Shown here piece by piece: positions 37,430-49,447 of a DNA stretch of 64,000 nt; position 1 is the first letter of the stretch; each line of letters opens with the position of its first letter. The position numbers and the translations under genes were made by a program. The DNA is taken from contig CM043959.1 of NCBI GenBank assembly GCA_014529385.2, positions 47,529,928 to 47,593,927 of the forward strand. Reading direction: 5' to 3'. Source of the DNA: Adiantum capillus-veneris. Its lineage: Eukaryota; Streptophyta; Polypodiopsida; Polypodiales; Pteridaceae. The notes beneath the pieces are model-generated. The model had not been told where the DNA came from. It made no database searches and saw only the letters and a program-made list of their open reading frames with translations.

Positions 37430-38716
37430 TGCTATTTGAAGCACGCGGACTCCAGCTGCGGGAGTCGGGCTGAGAAGCCGTCAGCACGCGATGAGAGAAA
37501 GAAAGAGAGAGTCCTCGACTCTTTAGTCATGCAGACTTGTGTTGTATCTGAAGGAGAAAGAGACAGAGAGAGTTTAAGAAAATCTTTCAAGGCGGTCAAT
37601 GAGCAAAGGCCTGAGCAATTGGTTTCCTATCATAAAGGATACCGCAGCAGCGCGGGATGGTTTCAAGCAGGAAACGAGGGTGCAGTGAATTCGAAAAAAA
37701 TCAGTTTCACACCTAGAAATTCCCTCTAGGGTAGATGCAAAGAGGAAATAACTCCCATTTTTTGTGATTTAATCCTATTTCCTTAAATTTTCCAAGCGGA
37801 TTTTCTCCTTCTCTCCCTCCCTTCAACTCGCTGTTTTGATTTTCAATGGGCTCAAGGCTAAGCTAAGGCACACTTTTCCCGAAGAGTCATGACTTGTTTG
37901 CAACTTTGCACCTTCTTCACATATTATGAGCATTTCGCAAAGAAGACTAGGCAGTGTTTTGATGATGCGAGCATTTTTTGGCTGCTTCTATGAAACGAAG
38001 CTCTCTCATGGTGACTTTGCCAAAAATGGCATAGTTAGCTGGAGCAAGCAGTGTTCACCAAAAACGTTTTTAGCAACCAATGGTAAAAAGGAGAGCACTA
38101 GAATTTTCCCAATTTTTAGAGAAAATTTTAGTGCTTTTACGAGTTTTTTACACTAAAATCTTCCAAATTTAGCTGGTTTCCATCAAGTTGACCCTCTCGG
38201 CTAGCCATGAATTTTCTGATTTTGTCCTGTAAAACTATACTAAAGGTTAGTTTTTTGTGAACGCTGGGAGCAAGGGTTTTTTTAGCGATAAAATGCAAAA
38301 AATATTTTTCCATGCTCAGTCTATTCAAGGGCAAGGAGACACTGCAGCTCACATTTGCTTGACCCCCACCCTTCACGCGTGGGAATCTACTATATGTTCC
38401 AAAATATTCCACATTAGTGCAATAATGTGTAGAGCACGGAAGAAGATGGGTTCATTCCACTTCTCCCATCATTGTTCTCAGTAGGACTTTTTTTTGCTCT
38501 TTGTCTGTACTCAGTCTGAATGTATGTAGTGCCGACGCGGTTGGTGCAATGGTGTTTCAAGCACAAAACAAGGATGCATTTAGATACGTGCTTTTAATAT
38601 GTCTTTTTATGCAACCACGTCATTTCAAGAACTTGATTAATAGCATCAATGTTTGTTTGTCCGAAGAAAAATTATTGTATGATTTAAATATATATTAATT
38701 TTTATATACGCAGTCC

Positions 38717-39017
38717 ATCTTCATCTAGAGGTGGTTCTAGAAGACGTGGTCAAAGTGCTTCAAATTGTTTGTGTGAAGTGACTAGGTCAGCTCGAATAGA
38801 GCTTCATGAGAACAGTGATAAGCAAGATATAGGGTTAGAGTCTCTAGATGAGTTTGACCAGGAGGAAGCAATAGTTGAAGCCTCATTAGAGATGCTGCCC
38901 TTTGAAACAAGGCCAAAAATCCAACCAAGTGTTGTTAGTGAGGATGATAGCACGTTACATATGGAGAGATGGGAGGTTACCTTGTCCAAAACTAGAGGCA
39001 TTTTATCTTTTTCTTAG
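38717..39017 (+). pseudogene. Possible exon of an unknown protein
   Basis: An open stretch preceded by an acceptor-like tatacgcag and starting with a Ser/Arg/Gly-rich segment (SSRGGSRRRGQS), then an acidic part (DEFDQEEAIVEASLEML). It ends in TAG at 39015. No family is recognised. It could be the last exon of a decayed gene or transposon protein. Confidence 0.25.
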
Positions 39018-40144
39018 TTGTAGATTGTACATAAATAATGTTATTCTTACTATTCTCTTGTTCTTTGTAGTGCAATAATTCAATGTTGTTCTTCATTCAT
39101 AGGTATGGAGCACCACCATTCCTTTACATCACTAAAGGTACACCGTTTTTTTCCTGCACATGTCATTTCCTATGTTACCTTTTATCATACACACACACAT
39201 ATGGGTCTCGCTCGGTTTTCCCATTCGCTTGGTAAAGTTTGCTCGGTGTATGGTAAACTCCTGATTAATCCTTTAGCTCTTTGCAAGGGTAAAATTTGAA
39301 AGTCTCATTTGCTGACTCACTTAGCTCAAATTGAAGTGATATACATAGACAAATCATCATAATAGTTAGAAAAAATTGTACGATCTTTGTGAGAAAATTG
39401 CTAACTTGGTTAAAACTGACACAAGAATCAGGTTGCAGGCAAAGAATTGAGAGTTTGATAGGAGTTGAATTCAGGTTAAGTGAAAAAATGGATAATAATT
39501 CAATCCGATGGTAAGTACTCTATCCAGGGCTTAGCAAGTCTTTTTATGAACCTTAGATATGGTCGTATACTAGAAAATCAAGGCATATTTGGAGAGACCG
39601 CTAGTAGGATATCCATAGAAGAGAGTGTGAATCAAGGTGATCACTTGGGCACTATCATTAAAGAAGTCTCAGACACCTATTCCGACTCATCATCTGAAAT
39701 GTCTTCCTATTCGACTCATTCAGGAACCGGAACGACAATGCAATATAAGCACATACTAACCTTTTATAAGACTGATGTTGTCATAATAACTAATATCTAA
39801 TTCTCCTAAATGATTTTCTTATGTTAAACTAATCATTTAATATGGGGAAGTACCAGGGGAGAAAAGGCTAGAATATTGGTTAAGCTGGTAGACCGGTCAC
39901 AGTAGGGATCCAAAGGAGGGAAATAGGGATCCAAAGGGGGGGGCATCTGCAAAAGAGCAATGTGCAACAATGGGCTTCAAAGACCCTAAGGTTGAGTCCA
40001 TTAAGACTTTCAGAATGCTAAGGTTCCAAAATTCAAAGGTTAGGTCCAAGGGTCAAAACCTAAGGCAAATTGGATGCTTATGTGAAGACCCTAAAGTCTT
40101 CACATATCCCTAGATAGGAGGGGCCGATCCTTTCTTGTAGGGGA

Positions 40145-40150
40145 TGAGAG

Positions 40151-40182
<32 letters not shown>
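40145..40182. repeat. (AC)n microsatellite
   Basis: About 30 bp of AC repeat. Confidence 0.9.
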
Positions 40183-40185
<3 letters not shown>

Positions 40186-40189
40186 AGCA

Positions 40190-40545
40190 AGCTTCCCTTG
40201 CACAAAGGGAATAGGGGACACATGTCAGCTCCCTAGCCCAGTTGCCCCCAAGGAGCATTCAAATCCTATTGGATGGCCATAGAGGTGGACCAATGAGAAC
40301 TAGGCTAGAGTACATTTAGTTTGATTCATTTAAAAACACTTGATAGAAGAACCAATAGAAATTAATCTCTCTAGAAGACTATTGGACAGGCTTCCAAGGG
40401 GTCCAATAAGCATTCAGCAGCCAATGGCTTGCCTGATTTCTATTGGCCAGAAGACTAAGGGGTCCAATGAGAGTTTAATTGCATTATTTAATTACCTAAA
40501 GCTCTCATAAAAGGGGAAACGGGGACACATTTCACACAAATCAAT
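40190..40545 (+). repeat. Dispersed repeat B, plus-strand copy
   Basis: Contains ccaaggggtccaata and aaaaggggaaacggggacaca. Matching blocks in the same order occur on the minus strand at about 63700-63960. Several ccaatag and ggggtccaat motifs recur inside. Family unknown; it lies just outside the left end of the TIR element. Confidence 0.6.
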
Positions 40546-40590
40546 GTATATTAAGTGACATGACAATGCCTTTTCAAACAATACAATACA

Positions 40591-40616
40591 CATTAGGAAA
40601 AGTTTGGACTCAAAAA
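40591..40616 (+). repeat. Left terminal inverted repeat
   Basis: Identical over 26 bases to the reverse complement of 59965-59990. Outside sequences do not match. Confidence 0.85.
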
Positions 40617-40989
40617 TGGGCCTTGTAAGAAATGCCAGGTCAGCTTAGAGAGAGATAATAAAAAGTCCCTAATTTCATTTTTGATATTCACTTTCAAAAA
40701 AACTCGGATATCAAATTTGGGGGGTACGTTTATTAAAACTCTCAAAAAGTGTTCAGACAATGATAACATACGACGGCTCCGAATTGAACGCCGATTATCT
40801 CAATATTTTGGATTTTTCAAAACTAAGATTTGGCATTCAACGAGGTGCATTGAATGTTATTCTTCTCCTCAATTTCGCGTCTCTCTTGCTTTCTGCTTGC
40901 ACGCAATCTCTTTCCTTGAGCTCTCTTCCATTTGCTCCACTCTTGCGCTCTCCTTTGTTTTGAGCTTTCTCATTCACCAAGTCGTCTCA

Positions 40990-43735
40990 ATGTCATTATC
41001 ATCTTCACACAGAACTCAGACGAGGAGTCAAAACGATGTGTATCATATGCATATCGAACTGTCCAGAGAATACGAGCCCCTCCACAAGAAGAATAAGCGA
41101 GGCATCCTTTCCGAAGCTTCAAAAGAGAACTTCAAATTTCAAGGTAAAAAAAGCGTGGATCTTTGGGTGGATGGCAGGATATATCCTGAGCATCCTATCG
41201 CCAACTCAACTCCACCGTTCAGAAACATAACTTCATTGTTGAACTATGTAGGAGACGGTTATTCTGGTTTATATGGCTACACCAAGCATTTGGCGGCCAG
41301 AAGTGACATTCTTAAGCTTGAGAGAGACCTTGCACACAAAGAAAACTTTTGCTTGAATCAAACTGTGACAGGGTGCGCTCAGCAACTGAAAGGCAAGGAC
41401 GAAAGCATCACGCAGCTCACGCAGGATCTCAGAGAAAAAAATAATGTCTTGGGTCCTCGGTTAAGAGAACGACGCTTATGAGACATTGAACAACTGAAGG
41501 TTGGTTCTGGGGGTTTGAAGAAGAGGGTTAAAGCAATCAAGTAAGATTATCATTCAAGCAGGTTTAATTCAAGGCTTTACATTTGTAGTTTTATATCTTA
41601 CTTTTCATATTTATGCTTAGATCGTTGCTACATCCTCAGTCAAATATTGACAGCAACACACTAACTTCTTCAATTCCTTATGGTCTCATACTAAAATGCA
41701 AAGATGTTGCCGGACTTTTGGACGATAAGTGCTACTGCAAGATTGTTGCTAAGAAACTTGACACTCTTTTGAAACAGAATCAACTCCAAACACGTGATGT
41801 TCAGTCAATTCTGGATGAAGCCAGAATATCCAACAAAGGTTATTCTGCAATTTTTAGGTATGTCTGGTGTTTGATTCAATTGTCTTCACCTGTCAAATCA
41901 AATGTCTGCAATTTTTAGGTATATTGGATATGTGTAGCATTTGAAAACTTGGAAATAGTCCATTTACTTAATTTTTTGTTTACAGAACTATGCAGCAACA
42001 AAGTAAAAAGTTCAATCTCAAGCACACGTTGCTGCCAAATCCTTTCTCCATTCGAAAGACAAGCCTGGAGGTCAACCAGGAAGTGCTTCGGGCATCGGGC
42101 GATCCTTTTCACATTGAAGCAATGTACAGATCGCCATCAGCAGAGGAAGTGGTCTATGACAAATACAATAATATATTTTATGATTTAGTAGCTTTGCAGA
42201 CATATATTGTTCAATTGTTCGAGGTTTCTCAAGAGGAATGCAATGGAGTCTTGAAGTTTGTGCTTAAACTGGATGAGTGCGAGCTAGTAAAAGAGACAAA
42301 GGTTGAGTATTTCACAATAGCACTTATGAATAGAGCATTAGACGAAAGCATTGCTTCATACGACCCTAGAAACTTTAGCGTGCAATCCGAAAACAATATT
42401 TTCTTATTAGCCACATTCAAGGTTTGATATCAACAAGTTTTTGCTTTAAAAAATGGTTAGACATGTTTCATTTGACTGGTTTGGTTTTCCCATTTCAGGT
42501 GCCTGCAGAGAATTTCGATATTCTTAACTGGGTTTTCCATCAAAAAAGTATTCTTGAAGTCATAAGCGAACAGAGAAATGGAAAGACACTCGATGTATTA
42601 GGCATGGGTTCATACATAGTAGAGTGGCGCATGGCTGGAGATCTCAAAAACCCTAAAGTGTATGTACAACATCTCAAAAGGACCAACAAGTAAAAGCCCT
42701 TGTTTGTATTGCATGGGAGGAGTCATTGGTCTTGACAAAAGAAATTGGAGGAGAGCACCGGACATGCACTTGCAGGACCTTAACTTCCGCCCAGTGTTGG
42801 ATATTCCACTATCCAGAGTACATATTTTCATGATGCATGCACTCTGCAAAATCATTGAGAAACTTATGTTTCTGTACATCTGTTTTGCTTGGACCACTCA
42901 GCCAGTATCAGCAAAACAAAGGGCTATATTATCATTGGAAACATTTTTCTCATATATGGGCTTGCATGGAGGACATGTGAAAATAGAGCAGGATGAGAAG
43001 AGGTCTAAGAATGGTCCAGATGTGCCAAAGAAGTTGTCTATTGGCGGTGTGAAAGCCTGTCTCTTCTTGTCGATGCCAACAAGTGGCAGACAACGCAAAA
43101 GCCAAAGTGCTCAGGAAAGGTTGACATTGAGATACAACCGGTGGAGAAACCTGCACAATGCAGTGGTTGACCACGCAGACAATGGTGCAGCAAGGACTCG
43201 CAAAGCGAACGTGTGGAAAAGTTTGGATTCCATATTCAAGTTTTGTGAGCTCAATACTTGGAGAGATACTAACTATACATTGTTTCAAGACGCTCTGGAG
43301 ACCTTCCACAGGTCTTTCATAGCTGCATGGACAAATCAACACATAAATCATTACATGGTATATTACTTTATTTGATAAAATTGTGATTATATATTTACAT
43401 ATAAACAATAGGCTGGTTTTTTTTTGCAGCATATCATATGCAACCACATGCCTTGGTTTGCTAGGCAGTATGGTAGCTTGGCTATATGGTCTACACAAGG
43501 TATGGAGAAAACTCATTACCAAGCCCATACTGGCTATTTCAGCCACACTCGTCACGGAGGTGGTGCAAACAAAGCTAACAGTTTGGAGGAACTACATCAA
43601 TGGACTTATCGAAAACTTATGCATAGAACACACCGAAAGGAATGTGTCAAAGACTGTCAGATTGGCCAAGCAATGAGATTAGCAAGCAAACGAAGGAAGA
43701 AGGAAATATGGAAGGCATCTTCTGCGGCATCGTGA
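40990..43735 (+). pseudogene. Gene A: DDE-type transposase, KDZ-like (five exons)
   Basis: Presumed to cut and join the element ends. Exons inferred from GT..AG signals: 40990-41540, 41621-41857, 41986-42421, 42499-43357, 43430-43735, about 796 codons. Exon 1 has a charged N-terminus and a coiled coil (KLERDLAHKENF, LKGKDESITQLTQDL). Exon 3 has VLKLDECEL (candidate first Asp). Exon 4 has GDLK (candidate second Asp), then SKSPCLYCMG (CxxC), then SRVHIFMMHALCKIIEKL (H..H...E). Exon 5 has MPWFARQYGSLAIWSTQGMEKTHY (candidate Glu in GMEK) and TRHGGG. This motif order recalls KDZ-like and related animal and algal transposases. It is defective: in-frame TGA 41479 and one extra A in the run 42646-42650 shift the frame. 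Exact superfamily uncertain. Confidence 0.7.
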
Positions 43736-43953
43736 CATGCAGAGTGGCGACTTCAAAAAGAATGCATTGGAAAAACTTGGACAACTCCGACCCAAGTTGT
43801 TTGAGACTTCCTAAAGATAGCGCATTGTAACACAATATAATTTTTTGTGCCAAGAGAAGACAACCAGTCACAAAAGTGAGAAACATAATGTACTCATTGT
43901 TTTGATAGAAAATGTACTATTTTTTGGCATCAACAATATACATTGGAGCTTCT

Positions 43954-45411
43954 CTATTCTTCATCTTCGTCAGGAAAAGTTACAAAATATTCTGGCCTTT
44001 TTGCCTGCTGTGTGTTATCGTATTCTTCTTGCCTTAGTCCTTTGCAACCTAGTCCTGCAGGTTCATTTGTCGACAGTACATTTGTCTCCACCTCCACAGC
44101 CACAAGAGACATTTCTTCAGTAGGCAGATGCACAATTGGTTGTTTGTTGTGAAACATAGCATGCTTGTCATACTCTAGTAATTGCGCAGGGTCAGTGATT
44201 CCGCATGCCAAACCATATGCTGCTTGGGTCAAAAAATAGCGACTACACAAACCATACATTCCTGGGCCTTGCCCAAACATATACAATGCGGCCTTTTTTT
44301 ATAAATCTCCCATGCCTCGTCCACGAGGGCGAGGAATGAAGGTATCATCATAGACCACCAACTGCAACAAATTAAAGTTATGAAATGAGATAAGTAGAAA
44401 CCAAAAAGGTAAGGCAAATAAAAAAAGATTACCTTCTGGTTTTCATCTTCCTCAAGTAAGTCCTCATTCCATAGGTTGATGCCACCCTGACCTCCAGTGG
44501 GCGCATTGGAGGTTGAGGCCAAAAATGATGAAGAAGTGCTTGCCTTACCCATTTCTTCAATCCCTAGCTTTTTTTGCACTTCCATGAACTCCTTTTCTGT
44601 TGGAAGCGTGCGCTCATACCTAGCAACATCATTGTAAATCATCACAAGTGCACTTGCGGGGTCAACGAACTCATCGTCATTTACATGGGCATCTATAACA
44701 CAATACTTGTCGTGCTCAGGGTCAATGACAGCATCATCCTCTTCGAGATTCTACGCACAATGGCAAGGCAATAGTCCTCTCAAAGGTCAAAAAGCTGCAT
44801 AATTTTGTTAAGCATGACATACTGCAAATCACCAATAGGTATGGTAGGTAGAACACTAGTAGGCAAAGCACCCTCCTGAAGTTGGACTCCCTCTGAAACC
44901 TGCAAGGCAAGGCTTCCCCGAGACTTGGGCTCTTGACCCTCCCCAGTCTGATCCTCTAGCAAGGCCTCTGCAACATCAAATGCTCATCCAAAATTAAATG
45001 CAAATATAAAATAAAACCTGCATAATATTCAGCCACTCGACACTTGCGGTTATGAAGTGTACACTTGTAGTCTGTTATCCGCAAGTGCACTGGCAGCTTA
45101 AGGCAACTCCTAGAAAATATGTGTTTCTTGGAGGAGTCCGAATTGATATCCTTCATCTGAACAAAACGAACTCCTTGTATCTCGACAGTGCCACCATACG
45201 TTTGCTACTGGTAGGTCTGCTCAAAACCTGATAGGTAATGTTGCGCGGAGACAATCCACTCATGCAAAGAAAAATCTGGAGTGAACATCGGCCTGATCTC
45301 TGTCTCGCACTGCTGAATCCCAATGCGATATAGAAAATGAGATAGTTTATCTTGGGGGGCATCCTCAGAGCAAGGTACTTCCTCCTTTGCTTCAACATTG
45401 AAGGGGTCCAT
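43954..45411 (-). pseudogene. Gene B: unknown multi-exon protein of the TIR element
   Basis: Read on the minus strand: exon 1 45411-45018 (MDPFNVEAKEEVPC...), exon 2 from 44967, exon 3 44750-44433 (EEDDAVIDPEHDKY, RTLPTEKEFMEVQKKLGIEE), last exon 44361-43954 (YDDTFIPRPRGRGMGDL, MFGQGPGMYGLCSRYF, ending acidic TFPDEDEE). Most boundaries are clean GT..AG; the exon 2 donor is unclear. It has an acidic character with one Arg/Gly patch, and no known domain is recognised. In-frame TAG 45205-45207 and a TAA near 44300 break it. It converges with the transposase and diverges from gene C, so it may be an accessory transposition factor. Confidence 0.5.
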
Positions 45412-45546
45412 AACGGAAATTCAAAAACGAAGATAGACGAGAGAGCACAACATCCAAACAAAGGGAAAATGGGGGAGCAAGTCATATTTATAGGACTCCC
45501 AAGGATAATGATGACATCGATTGATGTGCATCATGGGTCCGGCGTG

Positions 45547-45962
45547 CATCATGCAGTCACCATGATGATTACGTCATGTGTCAGCCGCCGCCGTGGAATG
45601 GTCGCGCCACAACGCGAAACTAGTGCCGCCACACCAGAAAAGCACCGCTATCGCGTTTTGGCGCGACAACTTGTTGTCACGTCATAACGCGATATGGCCA
45701 GTCCAGGAAACTCAAGTCTGCCTCCTCACGTTGTGCCGCGACGCCTTTTTGTCACACCACCCATGCATCATGCAGTCGTCGTGATGATTACGCCATGTGT
45801 CAGCCGCCGTGGAACGGTCACGACACAACGCGAAACTGGTGCCGCCGATCCACAAAAGCACCGCTATCGCGTTTTGGCGCGACAACTTGTTGTCGCGTCA
45901 TAACACGATACGGCCAGTCCAGAGTACTCTGGTCCGCCTCCTTGCGTTGTGCCGCGACATAC
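45547..45962. repeat. 219-bp GC-rich duplication between divergent genes B and C
   Basis: Units 45547-45765 and 45766 to about 45962 share catcatgcagtc, gtcagccgccg, accgctatcgcgttttggcg and gttgtgccgcgac. Both are rich in CpG and short palindromes (ttttggcgcgacaa). They lie in the only intergenic space shared by two 5' ends, so they may be a two-way promoter or transposase binding sites. Confidence 0.85.
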
Positions 45963-46833
45963 CGTTGTTGCTAGGGCAACTTGTTGGGTGCTTCTTTCCT
46001 CGTCGTGCCACACAGCGAATAGGGAGTGCCACTAATTTCGGCACCACCAATATCGCTTGAGTCCCGATGTGCCATGTGGTGCGTAATCATTATGCTCGCA
46101 CGCTTCCCATCATACCTCGCAATGTCATGATTAATACAGCCGCCTCTTCTCATTATACTTATTCTGCTAATATAAACACCCCCCCCCCTTTTTTTCTCAT
46201 CGTTTTTTTCGAAGTGTCTCTAGTCACTCTGCGTTTTTACCCACATCTAGATTTCCATATTTCCTCGCATTCTCCTCGTTCAGGTCATGGCCCGCTCAAA
46301 GCAAACAGCAAGGAAGGTTTATCCTGGCCAGTCTGGTCCCCAGGGTCAGGCTAGCTCGTCTACAGTGCAACCGTCAACATTGCAGGTGATTCCGGGCAAG
46401 ACCATGCCGCAGTTACGGGCAACAATACGAAGAAGAAGATACGAGCAGAATAGGAGCGTTCTACTCGAACTTCGTAAGCTCCAAAAGCACATTTCATTGG
46501 CAATACCTTGCCATTCCAGAGAGTTGTTCGCGAGATTTGCGAGCAACACAACTTGAATTTCCGGTGGTCTCGAAGTGCAATGGGGTGCTTGCTCGAGGCC
46601 GCCGAGGATTTTTTTGTAGAGATTTTCCAGGACAGCTACATTCTCTCGGCCCACGTCCATAGGAAAACATTGATGCCGCGAGACATCAACACACTTCGCC
46701 TTCTCAGGTTCAAGTATGACAAAACAATACCGCCTGCCAGTATTTCAGACCAAAAGATGGACAATATTCTTAGAATACCACCTATTGACAAGGTCAAAGT
46801 TCATGAAGTGTCTACACAAATGCATCGATACAG

Positions 46834-46838
46834 CACCC
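46834..46838 (+). repeat. Copia target-site duplication, left
   Basis: CACCC immediately before the 5' LTR; repeated at 56605-56609. Confidence 0.9.
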
Positions 46839-47038
46839 TGTTGGGGTGTAGGCCAGGTGGCCGTGGGAAACCACTCCTGTACACTTGATTCTCACCTAAT
46901 CAATATAGGGAGAAAAAGAGGTAGAGTTGACTCTCTCACTTTCCTCTCCACTAACCCCAAAACCTGTTGTGTACTGTGCTTCATCTCCCCCTTGCCCTCT
47001 CTTGCACACACTCCGTACACGCACACGCGCACTCATCA
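46839..47038 (+). repeat. 5' LTR of the copia element
   Basis: 200 bp, TG..CA. Confidence 0.95.
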
Positions 47039-47040
47039 AT

Positions 47041-47052
47041 TGGTATCAGAGC
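47041..47052 (+). other. Primer binding site (tRNA-iMet)
   Basis: TGGTATCAGAGC, the usual plant copia site, two bases after the LTR. Confidence 0.93.
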
Positions 47053-48080
47053 TCAGGGCATCTGCATCCGACCCCGAGCCCCGACATCTCCCGCCCTCCT
47101 AATTGTGTGTGTACCGACCCCGGGCTGGGGGAGCTTGGCAAGCTATGCAGGAAGTCGAGAGCACTGTGAGAGATAATTGGGCCTCATAGCTTGGCATAGT
47201 GAGCATGTCGGGCAGACAAAGGAGAAAACCTCGTAATTGGAGCATGGAGGTGTTTTGCAAAAAGAACTCGAAACAGACTCAATAGACAAAATAGAGCTTG
47301 GAATCGAAGCCAATCGAGCAAGTGCAATTCCCTTGTACTCATCAATCGGATCTGTCTGCAGCACAACAGGAGAATTGTACAAGCGGGCAATGTGCAGAAA
47401 ATCGAGACAGAGGAGGCATTTTTGGGCAGGACAAGCATGGCAGTAGCGAGATTGAACGAAAGGCTATTTCGAGCTTGGAAATCAAGAGCTTATAGTCGAA
47501 GGCAATCGAGAGGAGAAACAAAGCCTTGTAAGGCAAGATGAGAAGTAGATACAGGGAAAAGCACAACTTGTGTTGGCGAAACTCATTTGCAATTTAGCGG
47601 CCCAGCAAAGAGAGCAATTACTTGGCAGCGCTGGAATCCACACACAGCTCGAGCATTGAAGAGCATTGAAGAGCATTGCACTTTGAAAATATTGCAAGCT
47701 TGATATTGTGTATAGCCTTACAGCAGTAGGGCCGAGAAGTACCAAGTAGCTTATCATAGAGAGAGAAGCTCATTGGGGAATTGATGCAGAAGATTCGGGC
47801 AGCATCGAATCACAGACTTGGGGGATTGCAGCCGGCGGGCAGTCCGAGCATGGTATATCACACACACTATGTGTGTGCTTGCCATTGAACGAGATGCAAC
47901 AGCAGACAAGAGCGAGCACGAGCAAAGCCAGACCATACACACACACACACATTCTCATCCTCTGGTTCGTCAGGGCTGGCATAGGGAATACTCAGTAAAT
48001 TTTTTTTTTAAAGGCTTAAAACTCTTTTGTGTGCAAGGGCTCATTCCCACAGAGCCCTCGCAAACCTCACTGCCAAAGAG

Positions 48081-48130
<50 letters not shown>

Positions 48131-49447
48131 AGATAGAGCGGACACATTGTGTTCGGCTACAGGCGGCGACTAAGCCCGGACATCACCCGACATTGGCCCA
48201 TTTCCTCGGCATTTCTCGGCACCAGAGACTCTCACCCGGCGACGGGACACGACATCGGCATCATTTTTCGACACTGATTTGACGATTTCCTAGCATTTCT
48301 CCTCCACGGCTTCGAGCACCGGCTATTGGCATCATTTTATGACACCATTTCTAGCGCATCGGCTTGGCATTACTCACTCATTGTGGCCGATCTCTGACAT
48401 CCGACCCAGACACCGGGCGTTTCCCCAGACGAGCGCGTTCCCGCGATCGACGACCGTGCTTGCAACATGCACGGGTGAGGTACCTCTATCATAGAGGAGA
48501 GACACCCGGCATCGGCACCGAGCGCACCGATCACCCTATACGACAGAGCTTATGGATACGACACCTTTGGCGCCTATTCGATTAGCATATTTTTGCCTGG
48601 CGGCAGAAAACGGCACATAGCGACATCGACACGCAGGTTACAGGCTACAGGGGGTTTTTCAGCCCATTCACTCACAGATTCTCCAGGTTACCAGACACAG
48701 CGCTTTCACAGGCGATTTGGCAGTCATTTCGACAGCAGATTCTCTACGGACACATGCATTGACCGATGCATTTTGTTATGAGCACACATAGTGCTACTGA
48801 GCTCTTTTGAGAGCAGATATCCCCGCAAGGATCACTTTCACTTCATGCAGCACTTCTTGGCACCTGTTTGAGCACGATTTTACTCATGTACGTTGAGTTG
48901 TAGACACTGCCCATTGTACTACATGTGGAGCCATTTTTAGCTATTTTGGCAGTTTTTCCCGGCCGTTTCTGAGACTCGGACCGGAAGAGCCCTTTCTGAG
49001 ATTGTGGCTAGTCCATTTGTGTCTACATTAGCCTTTGGAGGGTCGATAGCGTGAGGTTTTCTTTGAGCTGGGGTGTGCTCGAATGTTGAGACACTTTCGG
49101 TGATACAGGTAGCTGGAGTTCCCCTTTACGGTACCCTCGCCATATGATATGTATCTGGACGGTTATTTATGCTTTTGACACCAAGTTGGCACTCACATAG
49201 TAGTTGTTTTGTGCACCAGATGCCCAGTTAGTGCAGTTGGCACGTTAATATGCATTTTTGAGTTGAGTTTTGACTCCTCATACAAAGGAAACTCTGCCGG
49301 ATTTACTTCCTGCGAGTCGTGACTTCCATTGTTGGCACTTTTGAGTCTATTTCGGTTAAGATTTTACTCCCGCTACAAAGGTTACTCTGCCCAAATTTCT
49401 ACAGCTTCTCGCCATAGTTTGGCACCTCTCAAACCCTCTTATCAGCG
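47053..49447 (+). other. Long copia 5' leader
   Basis: About 2.4 kb between the primer site and gag, much longer than typical copia leaders. It holds only short frames, a GA tract at about 48078-48127 and a direct repeat of attgaagagc near 47655. It may contain captured or inserted DNA, but no element ends were seen. Confidence 0.6.

Noticed and set aside
46287-46556. Host centromeric histone (CENH3) gene
   Set aside because: The tail matches ordinary H3 (KQTARK), the reading continues beyond the H3 end, and it lies within a TIR element with a frameshift. A CENH3 role is not supported.
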